From Hofstenia miamia (taxonomy: Eukaryota; Xenacoelomorpha; Acoela), in the NCBI GenBank assembly GCA_004352715.1, contig SCFE01000060.1:456102-514817 (forward strand): a DNA stretch of 58,716 bases. The letters are read 5' to 3'. Shown here in pieces: positions 35,559 through 48,260 of the stretch. The notes beneath the pieces are model-generated. The model searched no databases, was not told the origin of the DNA, and saw nothing but the letters and a program-made list of their open reading frames with translations. The translations under genes were made by a program, and so were the position numbers. Each line of letters starts with the position of its first letter. Position 1 is the stretch's first letter.

Positions 35559-35914
35559 AATCACTGTTAATTTTAGTGAACAGTAACCAATGTCTAATAA
35601 ATGATATTTTGAAAACTTTTAATGAATTCACTGGTGGATAAGCACTTGTTAATATTGAATATTGCCAATAGTATAGTGTATAGTTTTAAGACAGGATGCT
35701 TAATATTATTTGCAAGAGCGTCACCTAAAAAATTGAGTACATGGATTGACAGATTTTAACTCATTTTAATTAGGTTTATTGGCATGACTTCCGAAAAAGT
35801 TAATAGATTCTTAATAACCATAGTTATTTGTTTGGTAAAATTAAGTTGAGAATCAAAATGATACCTAAATATTTAAAATAATTAACTTGTTCTATGTATG
35901 TGTCAATAAATTTC

Positions 35915-36625
35915 AATTAAAATTGTGAACTATTTGTAGAATTATTGTTAGATTTGGGTCTAATTATACAAACTTGTGGTTTAGATGGGTTTATTCTTAG
36001 TTTTAGTGAGGCAAAATATTTTGCAAGAAGATTGCAATTTTTTTCAAGAACCTTTATAGCAATTTCAGGAGACTTATGTGAAATGAATAGCATAGTATTA
36101 TCAGCATATTTGTATAACATTACATGTGATATGATTGCTGAAATAATTTACACACATATTGAATAGTAACGGTTCTAAAATTGTTCCTTATGGAACACCA
36201 TTTTTAATAAAATCCAGTCGGAGAGAATTCCATTTAGTTTAACTCTTTGTTTGCGATTATGGAGATAACTGCTAATTAGATCTGCAATTTTGTCTGAGAA
36301 GCCCAGAATTTTTAATTGATATGTGGTGGTCGATTGAGTCAAATGCTTTTGATAAATCTAAGCATGCAACACCCATCTATATTTATGCTATTTCTATAAT
36401 TTTCGGTAGCTGTTAACAAGGCATCATTTGTAGAAATATATTTACGAAAACCATATTGATTTTGAGAGTACAGATTATGTTTACATAAATGTTCGTTAAC
36501 TAGATTGAAAAGAAATCTTTCAAAAATCTTACTAATTGGCAATGTAACAGAAATCGGTCTATAGTTCAAACAATCTTTTGGGTCATTTTTTTAAATAATG
36601 GAGTAATATTTGCCAATTTTGAGCT
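35915..36625 (-). pseudogene. Non-LTR reverse-transcriptase relic (LINE A)
   Basis: Minus-strand blocks: LANITPLFKK, LNYRPISVTLPISKIFERFL, NQYGFRKYISTNDALL, then YLHNRKQRVKLNG, a degraded NGVPQGTIL region, and YADNTMLFISHKS. These are RT motifs 1-5 of a CR1/Jockey-like LINE. The catalytic YADD is YADN here and frameshifts occur. Confidence 0.8.
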
Positions 36626-37899
36626 TTTTAAAATGCTAATATTTTATTTACATGTTAATACATTTATACAAGGACGATTGCACTCCTTCCAATTTAATTG
36701 CAAAGCCTATTGACTACAAATTAGATCAAAATTATCTTGCTGATACCATTGAATAGAATCAAATATCACCAAGAGCTAAAAATGCATGGCCATTTATTTT
36801 TTCAAAATCCCACTAAATTTCCAAGAAAATCAAATTTTTTAAGCAAGGAACTTTAATGTAAAAAATACCTACAATCTCTGAATTTGGCAATCTCTTACTT
36901 TAATCTATCTTAACTAAAAAGTGTTTTTGCCCTACTTTTGCCCCATGGGTACCCACTTTAGAAAAATCTTGCCCATGCCATTCCCCGTATAGATGTACAT
37001 TGCACATGTATAAAAGAAACTTATTTATCAAATTAAATCTGTTTTAAGACACAACGTGTTAAGACATACGGCAAACGTTTTAAAATATGTTTTATGTTGC
37101 CCAAATGAAATTGCCTTTTTTAATATTTAAAGTGATTTTCTTTGAAAATTTGTTGAAAAAATATTTGCAATTTATCTGTACTAGTAGCATGCATATTAGC
37201 AAAATGATTGTGACACTACAGAAAATGCAATATGTTTTAAATAATATGCGAATGGCAGATATTTCCTTAACTGAAATAGACGTATGTTTTAAGTATTGAT
37301 TTCTAACTAAGATTCGTTATGATTAATCATATAAAACGTTTGGTTAAACCGATAAAAGAATTGCAACCCTATTTATACATAAGGAATGAAAACCAACCTC
37401 TAACAGATGCCTATTTCAAATCAAATTTTGTGCACTTTTTTGAATTTCGAGCACTCCGATCATAATCTTTAGGAATGTATAACAAACTGTTGAGTAGGAG
37501 AAAGGCTGTTTTGTTCCATTTAGATTATGATTGGAACTGATTTTTCTCTACCAAAAAATTTATAAGAATAAAATACAAATTATTTATCAAAATAAACCCT
37601 TTTTCTATGTGGGGTGATTATGTCCCATAAAAACTTTAGCTTTTTGAAAACCCCAATATGTCGGTGCTTTCGTGTTTTTTTGATTGAGAAGTATTCTAAC
37701 CGAATTCGAAGCAATTTCTCCCATCCGTCTCTTTCTATAAGACTTCTTGACACAGTATTTTCAAAATTTTTATTATGCCAGGTTTGGTTTTTACATGAAA
37801 CTACAGTTCTTCTTCACAATGTTCACATTTTTATCTGTTTATAAATACAAAGACACCCATGAATACATTAAAAAGTTTTGCCGACTCACAGAGCATAAC
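36626..37899. other. Spacer between LINE relics, nothing recognised
   Basis: AT-rich sequence with only short ORFs lacking recognisable motifs. Confidence 0.5.
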
Positions 37900-38998
37900 T
37901 ACTGAACCAAAAGAGTAAATGGAGATTGATTAACGAAATCTCGAATTGTACCAAATCAAAATCTTCTCTCAGAACAAATTGTAGACCCTGAAGGAAATCA
38001 ATACGTCACAGATTTTGAAATTTCCAACAAACTTAAATCAAACATTTGCAAAGCTAGGTAACTATGAAGGTCCTTAAACAAAATTGCAGGAAATAAATCC
38101 TAATAGGCACACCCCTGAATTTGGTTTTCGCTTTATAACAAGTTTTGAAGTAATTAAGTTATGTTTACTAAAAAACCATTCGAAATATATTGCGGAACCT
38201 TTAAATTATAATGTTAAAGAAGGTATAAATGGAATATTTTTCCTGATTTCTTTAAACAGGCTCATATTACTCCAATTTACAAAAAAGGCGACCCAAAGTG
38301 TCCCAAAAACTATCGACCTATATCTATTACATCACCAATCAGTAAAATATTTGAAAGACTATTATATGAACAAATTACACTTCATTTAAATAATCATAAA
38401 TTATGGTTCAAATCACAATTTGGTTTCAGAAAAAAGTACTCACCATCAGACGCACTTATACAAGCTACAGAAAAATGGAGAGCATTATTTGACTCTAATA
38501 AATTTGTTGCGATTACCTGTCCAGAACACTCAAAAGCATTCGATTCTATTAATCATGAGATATAAGATTCAAAAGCAATTTATTGCTACAAAAAAGAGGG
38601 ACAAAAAAACTATAAACTACAAAACTACAAAAAGCTATTTACAAATTTAATAAATATATATAATATTAAAATGTGTGTGTGTTGTGTGTGTGTATGCACT
38701 TTATACAAAATTTTCAAATGAATATAGTGTAGTATTGCCATTAAGTAGGCATTGTCTATTAATAATGTCTATTAATAAAAAATTAAAAATTATTGGTTTT
38801 TCTCTTACCAATGCTCACCTTATATCTAATTACTTAAGTAATAGACTTCAGCGAGTTAAATTAAATGATACTTTTTCAAATTGGTTGTCTGTCAATAATG
38901 GTGTACCTCAGGGAACCATACTATGTCTCCTGCTTTTTAATATTTATGTGAATAACATGAAGGAATTTACTGACTGCGAAATAACAATACGCCGATGA
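37900..38998 (+). pseudogene. Plus-strand LINE B, 5' portion (RT fingers to YADD)
   Basis: Plus-strand blocks: WRLINEIS, SEQIVDPEGNQYVTDFEISNKL, HITPIYKKGDPKCPKNYRPISIT, FGFRKKYSPSDALIQATEKW and KAFDSINHE. After about 190 bp of extra sequence with a GT run come NYLSNRLQRVKLNDTFSNW, NGVPQGTIL and, one frame over, YADDT. It is a CR1/Jockey-type RT, broken by indels. The ORF resumes at 42522 after a nested insertion. Confidence 0.82.
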
Positions 38999-40965
38999 TA
39001 CATTTGAGAGAGAGGGAAATTTATTTATCACTAGCAACCTAGCAAGTGGGTTGAATATTAGTGATACAAATACAAAACAAATCACCAAAAAACACTAACT
39101 GCTAACAGTTACTAAACACTAAATACTAATAGTTATGATACATCTTACTGATCTGTGCAGGAATGAGAGATTTTTCAAATCTTGATGTATGAATGGCAAT
39201 ATTCTATCGCGGATATCCCGTAAGTCATACTGTAGTGACCGATCACTTGGGATTAAGTGATGGAGATAATGATCCCCGTTCAGCATATTTGCAAACAATG
39301 TGTCGCACTGAGACTCCCTACGTGCCGCTAGCGTAGAACATTTGAAGAAAGCCAATGCTTCGTGATACTGCAAGGACGGCTCGATTATACGGAGTGCTCG
39401 TTTTTGGATATTCTCGATTTTCCGGCTTTGCGAGTTCGTTAATCCATAGTGCCAGACTGGGGCACAGTATTCAAGAACAGAACGTATAGTTGCAAAATAC
39501 ACGGTGATAAGATGATGACCTGGTAATCCACTGCGCTTTATGGATTTTAAGAAGAAAAGACTCTTGGTAGCTTTCTTAACTATATCCTGGACATGAGTCT
39601 TCCATTTTAGGTAGTACTGGAAACGAACACCAAGCAGTTTCGCTGAAGTGACTCGCTCAATCTTTTTCCCATCGATGAGTGTTTCATCAGGTAATTGTTG
39701 TTCCAGTAGAAAACAAATTAATAGCTCCTTTGTTTTCGTAATATTGAACACTGCTTCATTATTGCTGCACCAGGATAGTACCTTGTCGGCAATGTTGCAA
39801 AACCCGAGATCCTTTTTATTAAAATAGTGCCAAGCAGTTGTGTCGTCTACAAATTTCATCCTTAGCTTCCATTCANAAATTATTGGTTTTTCTCTTACCA
39901 ATGCTCACCTTATATCTAATTACTTAAGTAATAGACTTCAGCGAGTTAAATTAAATGATACTTTTTCAAATTGGTTGTCTGTCAATAATGGTGTACCTCA
40001 GGGAACCATACTATGTCTCCTGCTTTTTAATATTTATGTGAATAACATGAAGGAATTTACTGACTGCGAAATAACAATACGCCGATGATACATTTGAGAG
40101 AGAGGGAAATTTATTTATCACTAGCAACCTAGCAAGTGGGTTGAATAATAGTGATACAAATACAAAACCAATCACCAAAAAACACTAACTGCTAACAGTT
40201 ACTAAACACTAAATACTAATAGTTATGATACATCTTACTGATCTGTGCAGGAATGAGAGATTTTTCAAATCTTGATGTATGAATGGCAATATTCTATCGC
40301 GGATATCCCGTAAGTCATACTGTAGTGACCGATCACTTGGGATTAAGTGATGGAGATAATGATCCCCGTTCAGCATATTTGCAAACAATGTGTCGCACTG
40401 AGACTCCCTACGTGCCGCTAGCGTAGAACATTTGAAGAAAGCCAACGCCTCGTGATACTGCAAGGACGGCTCGATTATACGGAGTGCTCGTTTTTGGATA
40501 TTCTCGATTTTCCGGCTTTGCGAGTTCGTTAATCCATAGTGCCAGACTGGGGCACAGTATTCAAGAACAGAACGTATAGTTGCAAAATACACGGTGATAA
40601 GATGATGACCTGGTAATCCACTGCGCTTTATGGATTTTAAGAAGAAAAGACTCTTGGTAGCTTTCTTAACTATATCCTGGACATGAGTCTTCCATTTTAG
40701 GTAGTACTGGAAACGAACACCAAGCAGTTTCGCTGAAGTGACTCGCTCAATCTTTTTCCCATCGATGAGTGTTTCATCAGGTAATTGTTGTTCCAGTAGA
40801 AAACAAATTAATAGCTCCTTTGTTTTCGTAATATTGAACACTGCTTCATTATTGCTGCACCAGGATAGTACCTTGTCGGCAATGTTGCAAAACCCGAGAT
40901 CCTTTTTATTAAAATAGTGCCAAGCAGTTGTGTCGTCTACAAATTTCATCCTTAGCTTCCATTCA
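38787..40965. repeat. 1,089-bp direct duplication around a single N (39876)
   Basis: 38787-39875 and 39877-40965 are near-identical, offset 1090, with a handful of substitutions (for example CAATGCTTCG/CAACGCCTCG). The pattern suggests two alleles or overlapping contigs abutted. It duplicates the LINE B/LINE C junction. Confidence 0.92.
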
Positions 40966-42511
40966 AATAATAGTGAGTTAAAAAATAGTATGAATAGCCA
41001 CGGACCCATCTTAGTACCGTGTGGTATGCCAGCTCTAATAGTTTACCACAACGATACACATCCACTTGGTAACCTTACTCTATGACGCCTATCTTTAAGA
41101 AACGATACTATCCAATTGATCATGGAATGTTTGATACCTATATAAAAAAACGGTTAATAAGTAACGGATGACTTAAAAAGACAAAGGCCTTTTTCAGGTC
41201 AAACAAATATACTCGTATATAGGAATGGTCTGTGTCAAGCTTTTTATCCATTGAATGAAATATTAACCAGGGCTGATGCAGGGAACTAACCAGCAATCAC
41301 ACCATACTGGTACGGGTCTAGCACCTCCAATACTCGAGGTTTCAGTTCGTTATCCACAATAATTTCTTCTATTACCTTAGATACCGAGCATGTAAGAGTA
41401 ATTGGACGCAAATCATTAATAGGAGTACATACAGGTCTTACCTTAGCTAGAGGTACAACCTCAGCGGTTGCAAAGGGAGTAGCACAGCTATCATGCAGTG
41501 ACCTATTAATCAGTAAGGATAAGGTATACGCCATCTCGTAGCTAAAATACTTTAGAATCCAGCGCGGTATGGTTCGCTGTTTTCTGTCAGGACCAGAAGA
41601 TTTGAGTAGAGGTATTTGACTAATAATCTTAAACACAGTATATTCGTCAGTTTGAATACATATATGTCATTCTGGGGTTCACCAAACACAAGATCATCAG
41701 ATATACTGGTGTAATGATCTACGCAAGATGTGAAGTCGTCGTTTATCCTATTTGCCAATTCTTCTTGAGACAAACCAGCCAAATTACTACCAAGGACCAA
41801 TGAGTTACTATGATTGAAATTACATAGATTTTTATTGATTTCCACGAGTATCGCGGATTTCTGATTTTAAAATTATTAATGTGGTTCTTATAAAACAACC
41901 GCCTATTTTCCTTAATAGAGCGTTTAACAGCATTTCTCATCTTTCTGAATTCAAAAGGGTTGTTATTGCGAAGAGCACTTTGCAATCAGTCGCTTGGTAT
42001 TATTAGATATCCAAGGTTTATCCCGTACATAGATACGAGATTTAAACAAAGGAAAGCCCTCATTAATCCAATTGTCTATGAAGTCAGCAAAAATATCCCA
42101 CATGTCCTCAAAGCAAGAAGCTTGTTGGAATAAGGAGAACCAGTTGACCTTACAAATGGTGTTACCAAATTTTCTAAGGCCACTAGGAGTCTTCACGCGT
42201 TTCCACACTATACGTTTAATCACATCAGATCTATATTCTTTGGCCTTAACTGAAACAGATAAATGTCGGCATCCTCCCAAATTAGGTAATGGAGTTGCAT
42301 CAGCAAACAGCTGTGGATGAGAAACAAATACATTATCTAATATCTTCTTCCCATGGGTGCGAAACTTAACCATTTGAGTGAGCTGAAATTCTCGTTTTAA
42401 AAAGCCAGTGTTTAAATCGTTAAAATCACCGCCAATAATTACCGCATAATTAGGTAACTTTAGTTCAATGTCGTGTAAAACCGATCGCAGATAGAGTTTC
42501 ATATACCCATT
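39006..42511 (-). mobile_element. LINE C, 5'-truncated CR1/Jockey-like retrotransposon nested in LINE B
   Basis: Minus-strand reading from 42502: endonuclease part (NYAVIIGGDFNDLN, LDNVFVSHPQLFADATPL), a linker (FRKMRNAVKRSIKENRRLFYKN), RT blocks (LKSSGPDRKQRTIP, NDLRPITLTCSVSKVIEEI, QYGVIAG), then FDLKKAF in motif A. Further on are GIPHGTKMGPWLFILFFNS, KFVDDTTAW and the thumb and C-terminal region (KLLGVRF...HVQDIVKKATKSLFFLKSIKRSG) to the stop at 40209. Motif A reads FDLKKAFV, losing the second Asp. The 3' UTR ends near 39006 with CT repeats and no poly-A. After removing the 1,090-bp assembly duplicate, the element is about 2.4 kb. It is inactive because of frameshifts. Confidence 0.85.
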
Positions 42512-42521
42512 ATATATTTAC

Positions 42522-43003
42522 GGTAGAAATAAATCCTTAGATAAAACTGTAAAAGTTATTGAATCGAATTGTATACAATTGAACAACTTTCTTGGCATGA
42601 ATGGATTGCGTAATGATGCGAAAAAAACTGAATTTTGCATAATCCGACCTTTTAGAAAAAAACGGACATCTCTGACTATTCAATAAATTTCAATAATTCA
42701 TCTGTTATACCTGTTAATAAGTTTAAATATCTAGGAGTAATAATAGATTCAAATCTTAATTTCACGTCGCAAATAAATACTATTATTAAAAAAATGGCTA
42801 TAGGTATTAGAAAGATATCCCATGTTTCCCAACAGTTACCCCCAATTGCAGTAATTCAAATGTTTCATGCATTTGTTATGAGTAATTTAAACTATGCTAA
42901 TATCTTATATACTAATGTACACAGCCTAATGATAAAAAAGCTTCGAGTTCAACTAAAATGGGCATTAAATATTTGTAATAAACATTCTTCGAAAACAAAA
43001 TAA
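42522..43003 (+). pseudogene. Plus-strand LINE B, 3' portion of RT
   Basis: Continues LINE B after the nested element: YGRNKSLDKTVKVIESN, LRNDAKKTEFCIIRP, NKFKYLGVIIDSNLNF and a thumb-like IRKISHVSQQLPP...FHAFVMSNLNYANILY to a stop at 43003. The join with YADDT at 38998 restores the usual RT order. Confidence 0.82.
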
Positions 43004-43009
43004 TATATT

Positions 43010-44937
43010 ACTAAATCTATTCTTTTTCCACAAAAATTAATTATTTACAATATTATTACTTAATATTGTTTATTTCTTCAAATTCATAAACAAAATTCCA
43101 CCCTACGATGAAATATCATTCTCATTTTCGACCTACTGTCTGAAGCAAAATTAACGATCTAAAAACTATTCACGTGTTAAATTTAATAAAAATATCATGA
43201 GTCAATCCTTAATTAATACTGCAATTTATATAATACTCGAATTCGAACTCAAAACGTGGAATTCAACAGACAAAAATATCCTGGGACAAATAAAAATAAG
43301 TGACAAAATAGATTAGCGTGATTCCACACTACGCTCACAGAACACCATCACATTTTAGCCTAAGAATATTTTTAAGCATTAATTATGAATAGCCTTCCAG
43401 AATATCATTACCCTATTTAAAAATTGATATTAATTTTCAAAATGAAAATCTTGCCATTTTTATACTGTTATTTATTTTTGAAGGTCAATATAATAGGAAC
43501 TAAAGATGATAAAAAAATCCTACACACAGTGAGTATAGAGAAGTAAAGTAAGTTTAATTAATTTTTATAGCCTGTAAGTGTAGATAATTTTTTTTATGGT
43601 AGTATCCATGTTAAAGGTCTCTTATGAAATTTAAGCAATGGCTTATAAACTGAAACTGATGTATTATATAGACATGCCACCCATATATTATTAAGAAATG
43701 CAGATTTTTGCAAAATTAAACTTGATTTGTAAATGACTGCAAAACATATGTCACATAAATAGGGCGAAATGGGTTCTTCTATAAGCACAATCTAGAATCA
43801 ATTTAGTAATAGCAAATTAGAATATTTCACAATATTACACAATCTTAAAGTTTCAATATTGAAACGATGTGTGCAATTGCTTTCAATTAAATTCAATATA
43901 ATTATTGTAGGAATTTATTAACAAAATCTAGCTTATCCTTCAAATCTTATTTTTAAAAGAATTTGTTTAGTTAATTATGGTACAACTGAATTTAATGTTA
44001 ATTATGCATATGCACATATAATTTTTATAACATTTATATACTAAATTGGAATTGTGAAAACTAAAACAAGTAATATTAACAAAATAGTAGGTTCCATTGC
44101 AAATATACAAAATCAGATGAATATTATTGAGAAGACATCAGCAAGGGAAAACACAAGAAGCGGTTAATGTTAAAATGTATGAAAAAGCACAAAAACATTT
44201 CATTCCAAAAATAACAAGGCTACTGATCAAACGGGTGCATCTCAATGTGAATACTTAATTTTATTGATTGAGTTGCAGATTCTCAATTTAGCAGAAAGAA
44301 CTCGTCAATTGGATCAAATCTTTTAGTATTTAACTACCCACTACTCGCCAGTGCTATCTAATTTCTATATGAACATTTTCTGTGAATATATGCTGTACTG
44401 ATTTTGTACACACGCATTTGCATCCTTTTGGCCAACTAGCGTTCTTGGAAGTTTTCTAATTTTAGAAAATTGGGTTTTTCTCGGTAACCAAACGCCTTAA
44501 GCAAATGCCAAAATAGATCTAATGAACAGAGTAAATACATTTATAAAGTACATTTCTTACTGCAATATCCTATCGTAATTTAAGCTTAGCTGAAATATCT
44601 GCAGATTATTTTATTAAATTTTATGATCTGTTAATAAAATTGAACTATAATTTCCACATTATAATAGAGAAAATTTATAGCTGGAAATTCGAAATTATGT
44701 TTTGATAATGTCGATACTCTATAATAATGTGCGCACTCACAGGTGCTCACGGGCATGGGAAAAATGGCAATTTATGGTGCCCCTAACCGAATTACATTGA
44801 TGTATTCAACCAAAAAAATGGCTAAGTGTCTTAAAAATTTTTCAAGTTAATTTTTAAATTCAATACTATCAACAGCAAAATGAGTGCAGTTTCAACACTA
44901 GTTGCCATATAATTTTAGTTTTGATTCTTTTTTCATT
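43010..44937. other. Spacer downstream of LINE B, nothing certain
   Basis: AT-rich sequence. A minus-strand ORF at 43594-43788 starts like a C2H2 finger (PYLCDICF) but the His pair is missing, so it is at best a decayed scrap. Confidence 0.45.
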
Positions 44938-44943
44938 TTTAAT
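44938..44943 (-). terminator. Possible polyadenylation signal ATTAAA
   Basis: ATTAAA on the minus strand about 20 bp after the stop codon of paralog 2. Confidence 0.35.
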
Positions 44944-44963
44944 CACTTTAAGACTTTGGATTT

Positions 44964-45350
44964 TCACTCATCAACGTATTCAAAACAAATGCTTAACATC
45001 ATATTCTTCAATGTGATTAAGGAAATTATTGTAATTGCCCCTAAGAAAAATCCTCCAATAAATAAACCTCCGAATGGTGCTGCTAGTGTTTTTGAAGTAT
45101 CAATAAGATACATTTCATAACTGCAGCATGTGTGACTAAAAATGCAACAATATCTTTCTTTTATCGTGAGGCAATCGCTGTTATCTTCGCATGAGTTATT
45201 TAGTGCAATATCACTCTCTGTACAACAATATTTGAAATTCAAGAAATTTTGACAGCACTTAATTGTGCACTTTGGAATACACATGAAATTTTGAAGAAAG
45301 GTCTCTTGCATACAACAATACATTATATATAAGATTGCAAACCTTTTCAT
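44964..45350 (-). CDS. Cysteine-rich single-pass membrane protein, paralog 2 (128 aa)
   Basis: An intact single-exon ORF from ATG at 45350. It is clearly paralogous to 35097-35486: same hydrophobic start (QETFLQNFMC), 12 cysteines at C24 to C76 in the pattern C-x3-C-x3-CC-x8-CC-x10-C-x5-C-x7-CC-x5-CC, and sequon N51 (NNS) in the variable loop. AAPFGGLFIGGFF begins the glycine-zipper helix (G95-x3-G99-x4-G104), and the tail ends in the acidic YVDE. The loop is two residues longer than in paralog 1. LINEs A, B and C separate it from paralog 1, so the pair may once have been adjacent. Function unknown; inferred to be a type I surface protein. Confidence 0.82.
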   Translation of the reverse strand: MKRFAILYIMYCCMQETFLQNFMCIPKCTIKCCQNFLNFKYCCTESDIALNNSCEDNSDCLTIKERYCCIFSHTCCSYEMYLIDTSKTLAAPFGGLFIGGFFLGAITIISLITLKNMMLSICFEYVDE

Positions 45351-45412
45351 TCTTTTTGAATAATGTAGTATTTTTTCAGAATAGGTGTTTTCTGATTATA
45401 ATATTAAAATTT

Positions 45413-45426
45413 ATTTCCCACAATTT
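45413..45426 (-). promoter_or_regulatory. CSL/Su(H)-type site AAATTGTGGGAAAT upstream of paralog 2
   Basis: The same 14-mer as upstream of paralog 1, here 65 bp before the ATG. It contains TGTGGGAA. Surrounding sequence is far less similar, so the block stands out. Confidence 0.4.
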
Positions 45427-47648
45427 CGTTATTTCAAAACTTGATTAACACAAATAAATATGATTCTTAGTTAATATTATTTTAATACATCCAGTTAGAC
45501 AACACTGGTGATTTTAATGTTTAATTTCTAATGCTTTCTTAATTCAAAAGATTTTCTTTCATTGCTAATAATAAAAACGTGCTCATTAAATTTATAGGGA
45601 TATGCAGATGCCAATTTTTGGTAGTTTAAATTTCCAGTTATGAGAGTGAAATCTAAGGATGGTTTACTAATGTGTGTGTGCGTGTGTGTTCAGGGAGGAA
45701 TCTCCTAAATATATTTAATTTAACAAATATGCTTAAGCTCAATCGTTTTCAATCAATGTGTACAACGTGAATAATTCCTGGCATTTCATATAAAAATCGT
45801 CTTTTAAAGTTGAAAATTCTCTTGATTCTCTTCAACTCTAAACAAATGATTTGCTATTTGTGAATAAATTAGTAAATGGCAAATATTACACAAATTTCAT
45901 TTCGCTTTATTCTTCAAATTATGGGAAGATGCTTTCTGAAGGTCTAGTATGTTATTTCGAGTTAAGAGAACTCGTAAACTAAGAACAGATTTATAATATT
46001 TTAATTGCATATGTCACTTGGTTATTTTTCTTCAAAGAACAACTAACATTACCATATTTTATGGTACTTTGATTTTTAAAAGGATGCTGTTTGAATATGC
46101 CTTGAACATCTCAAATTGAAATTTAATGAAAACAACTATTATTTTTCTAAGTATTTTGTTTGTTGTTGCTCAACCTGTATATATAATTTAAATTACGTTT
46201 TTGGTTTTAATTATTGTCTCTATATTCATGCATATCAAAATTGTCTCCCTAGAAAATACTTTGCAAATTTAAATCATGCAACTTAGTTTATTTAACAAAC
46301 TTCGAAAAAAGGCTGAATATTCTGATTTGAATCTTAAAAATTGTAGTGTCTGATCCCAATTAAATAAACATTACAATAGAAATTTAATTAATATAATTTG
46401 TAAAGCATCCACTCTCTGCTATAATTTTCAATGCTGGTATCTAAATTACTCTTCTTCTATTAAACTTGCCAGGCTCTTACATCGCGGGGTTCGCTGAATC
46501 ATCTCTTCTGACCAGTTAACTAAAACTTCTTGTTAAGGCTAGACTTTTGCTAATTTCCCTGTACCTCAAGTTTCTAGATCTCACTTTTCTTAACAAATTT
46601 CTTTTTGACGTTTATGATTTCGATTTTTCCAATTGTTTTAATTTTTTCAAATCCTACATATAATTCTCGTTCTTCCTTTTGTCTTGTTTCATCTCCCTCG
46701 CATAAAGCAATTTTTTCTCAAAATTATTTCTTTCTTATAATCCTTTTTGCTAACTTCATTATCTCAAATCTAGAAACTGATCTTTGGTCTAACCCTCGAA
46801 TTTTTAACAATCAGCTCCTCTCATTTCTCCGTTTTTCCTTATCTCAATTCGATCTTCAATATAAATGCGATTTCTTCCCTTTCTGTACCTGTTCCTCCTG
46901 TCACTAATTTCTCTTACTTTGTTCATATTTTTCTCTGTGAAAATTTATTTTAATCTATTTGTATATACCAATTTGTGGTACAATACATTTTTATTATTAT
47001 TATTAAGTGAAAAATTCAAAAACCAAGAATTTGATGATCTCGGATTTTTTTTCATATATATATATGTTGATCATAAATACGTTATATCGAAGTACATAAT
47101 TGCGTTGAATATATAAAGGAAATTACTATTATAAGTAAAATTTCGGCAATAAAAGTCAAAGATATGCCAAAACTGAGCTTAGTTACATGCATATAACAGT
47201 TATTAGACATTACAATTCCAGAATAGATTAATCTTGTTTGCACTCATGCTTAATGGAAGATGGTTCAAGTGCATCAAATTTTTAAGTAAAGTATATTAAT
47301 ATATATGTTTAGATAAATATTAGTTGAGATTATACTAAATCAGAGAACAAAGAACAAATTTACGTATTTTTAATCTCTAATAAATATATTAAGTTGAAAT
47401 AAATTTCCTCATGCTCATCACAAATATCTTTTTAAATAATTTTTAGCAAATTTAAATCTTACAATTTAGGCTTTTTAACAAAACTTGAAAAAATGGCTAA
47501 ATTTTAAAAGCACATAGTGCCCGCGACGAATTTAATGCGCATTTTAATGGAAATTTAATTTCTTGGAAGCTATTAGTGATAAATCGAAAATCCTATAACA
47601 TTAGATGAAAATTCCAAAGGATACAATTTTGGGATCGTTGGTGTTTTC
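45427..47648. other. Intergenic, nothing certain
   Basis: AT-rich sequence. 46465-46900 is pyrimidine-rich on this strand and could be a decayed LINE ORF read on the minus strand, but no motif is clear. Confidence 0.5.
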
Positions 47649-47898
47649 ATATATATATATATGTATATACACATATATATNNNNNNNNNNNNNNNNNNNN
47701 NNNNNNNNNNNNNNNNNNNNNNNNNNNNNNNNNNNNNNNNNNNNNNNNNNNNNNNNNNNNNNNNNNNNNNNNNNNNNNNNNNNNNNNNNNNNNNNNNNNN
47801 NNNNNNNNNNNNNNNNNNNNNNNNNNNNNNNNNNNNNNNNNNNNNNNNNNNNNNNNNNNNNNNNNNNNNNNNNNNNATATATATATATATATATATAT
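47649..47898. repeat. AT microsatellite with a 196-N gap
   Basis: AT repeats flank N 47681-47876. It is an unresolved simple repeat. Confidence 0.95.
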
Positions 47899-47964
47899 AA
47901 TATTTTACAAAATTTTAGAATGTTTAAAAAAATGATGACAAATTTAGGCATTCAATTCCATTTC

Positions 47965-48260
47965 AGTTGACCGCTCTCTCTGCTGCTAACAACCGCCTGG
48001 TCGCCTTGTCTACCTCTCTTACTTCACTTTTGATCCATTTAACTATTCCTTTAGAGTAGCTTAACACTATAATAACCTAAGGATTTATTCCTTTATGCTG
48101 TTCTGTTCATTCAATGCTGACTTCTGTACTACCTTCTTTACTCTTTTCTTGTATTTCTTGCTTAGCCTTGACTTTATTTCCTCATGATATGGTCTATATT
48201 TCTCTTCCATCCCCAAGTAATTGAAACCTTCCCACTACTTGTCCTCCGACTACCTCCATC
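47965..48260 (-). pseudogene. RLE-type LINE RT-tail relic
   Basis: Minus-strand reading: NYLGMEEKYRPYHEEIKSRL, SKKYKKRVKKVVQKSALNEQN, then VLSYSKGIVKWIKSEVREVD, KATRRLLAAERA. This matches the region after the RT palm in R4/Dong-like LINEs (YLGI...LNxxNxIxAINTxxVPVLSYSxGIIxW...LDxxTRxLL). Stops are present. Purine-rich sequence on the minus strand at 48480-48650 may be another piece. Confidence 0.6.

Noticed and set aside
43594-43788. Possible C2H2 zinc finger (PYLCDICF)
   Set aside because: The paired histidines are missing and only one half-motif is present.
46605-47116. Phe/Ser-rich plus-strand ORFs
   Set aside because: Pyrimidine-rich strand composition explains them. The minus strand may be a LINE relic but no motif supports a call.
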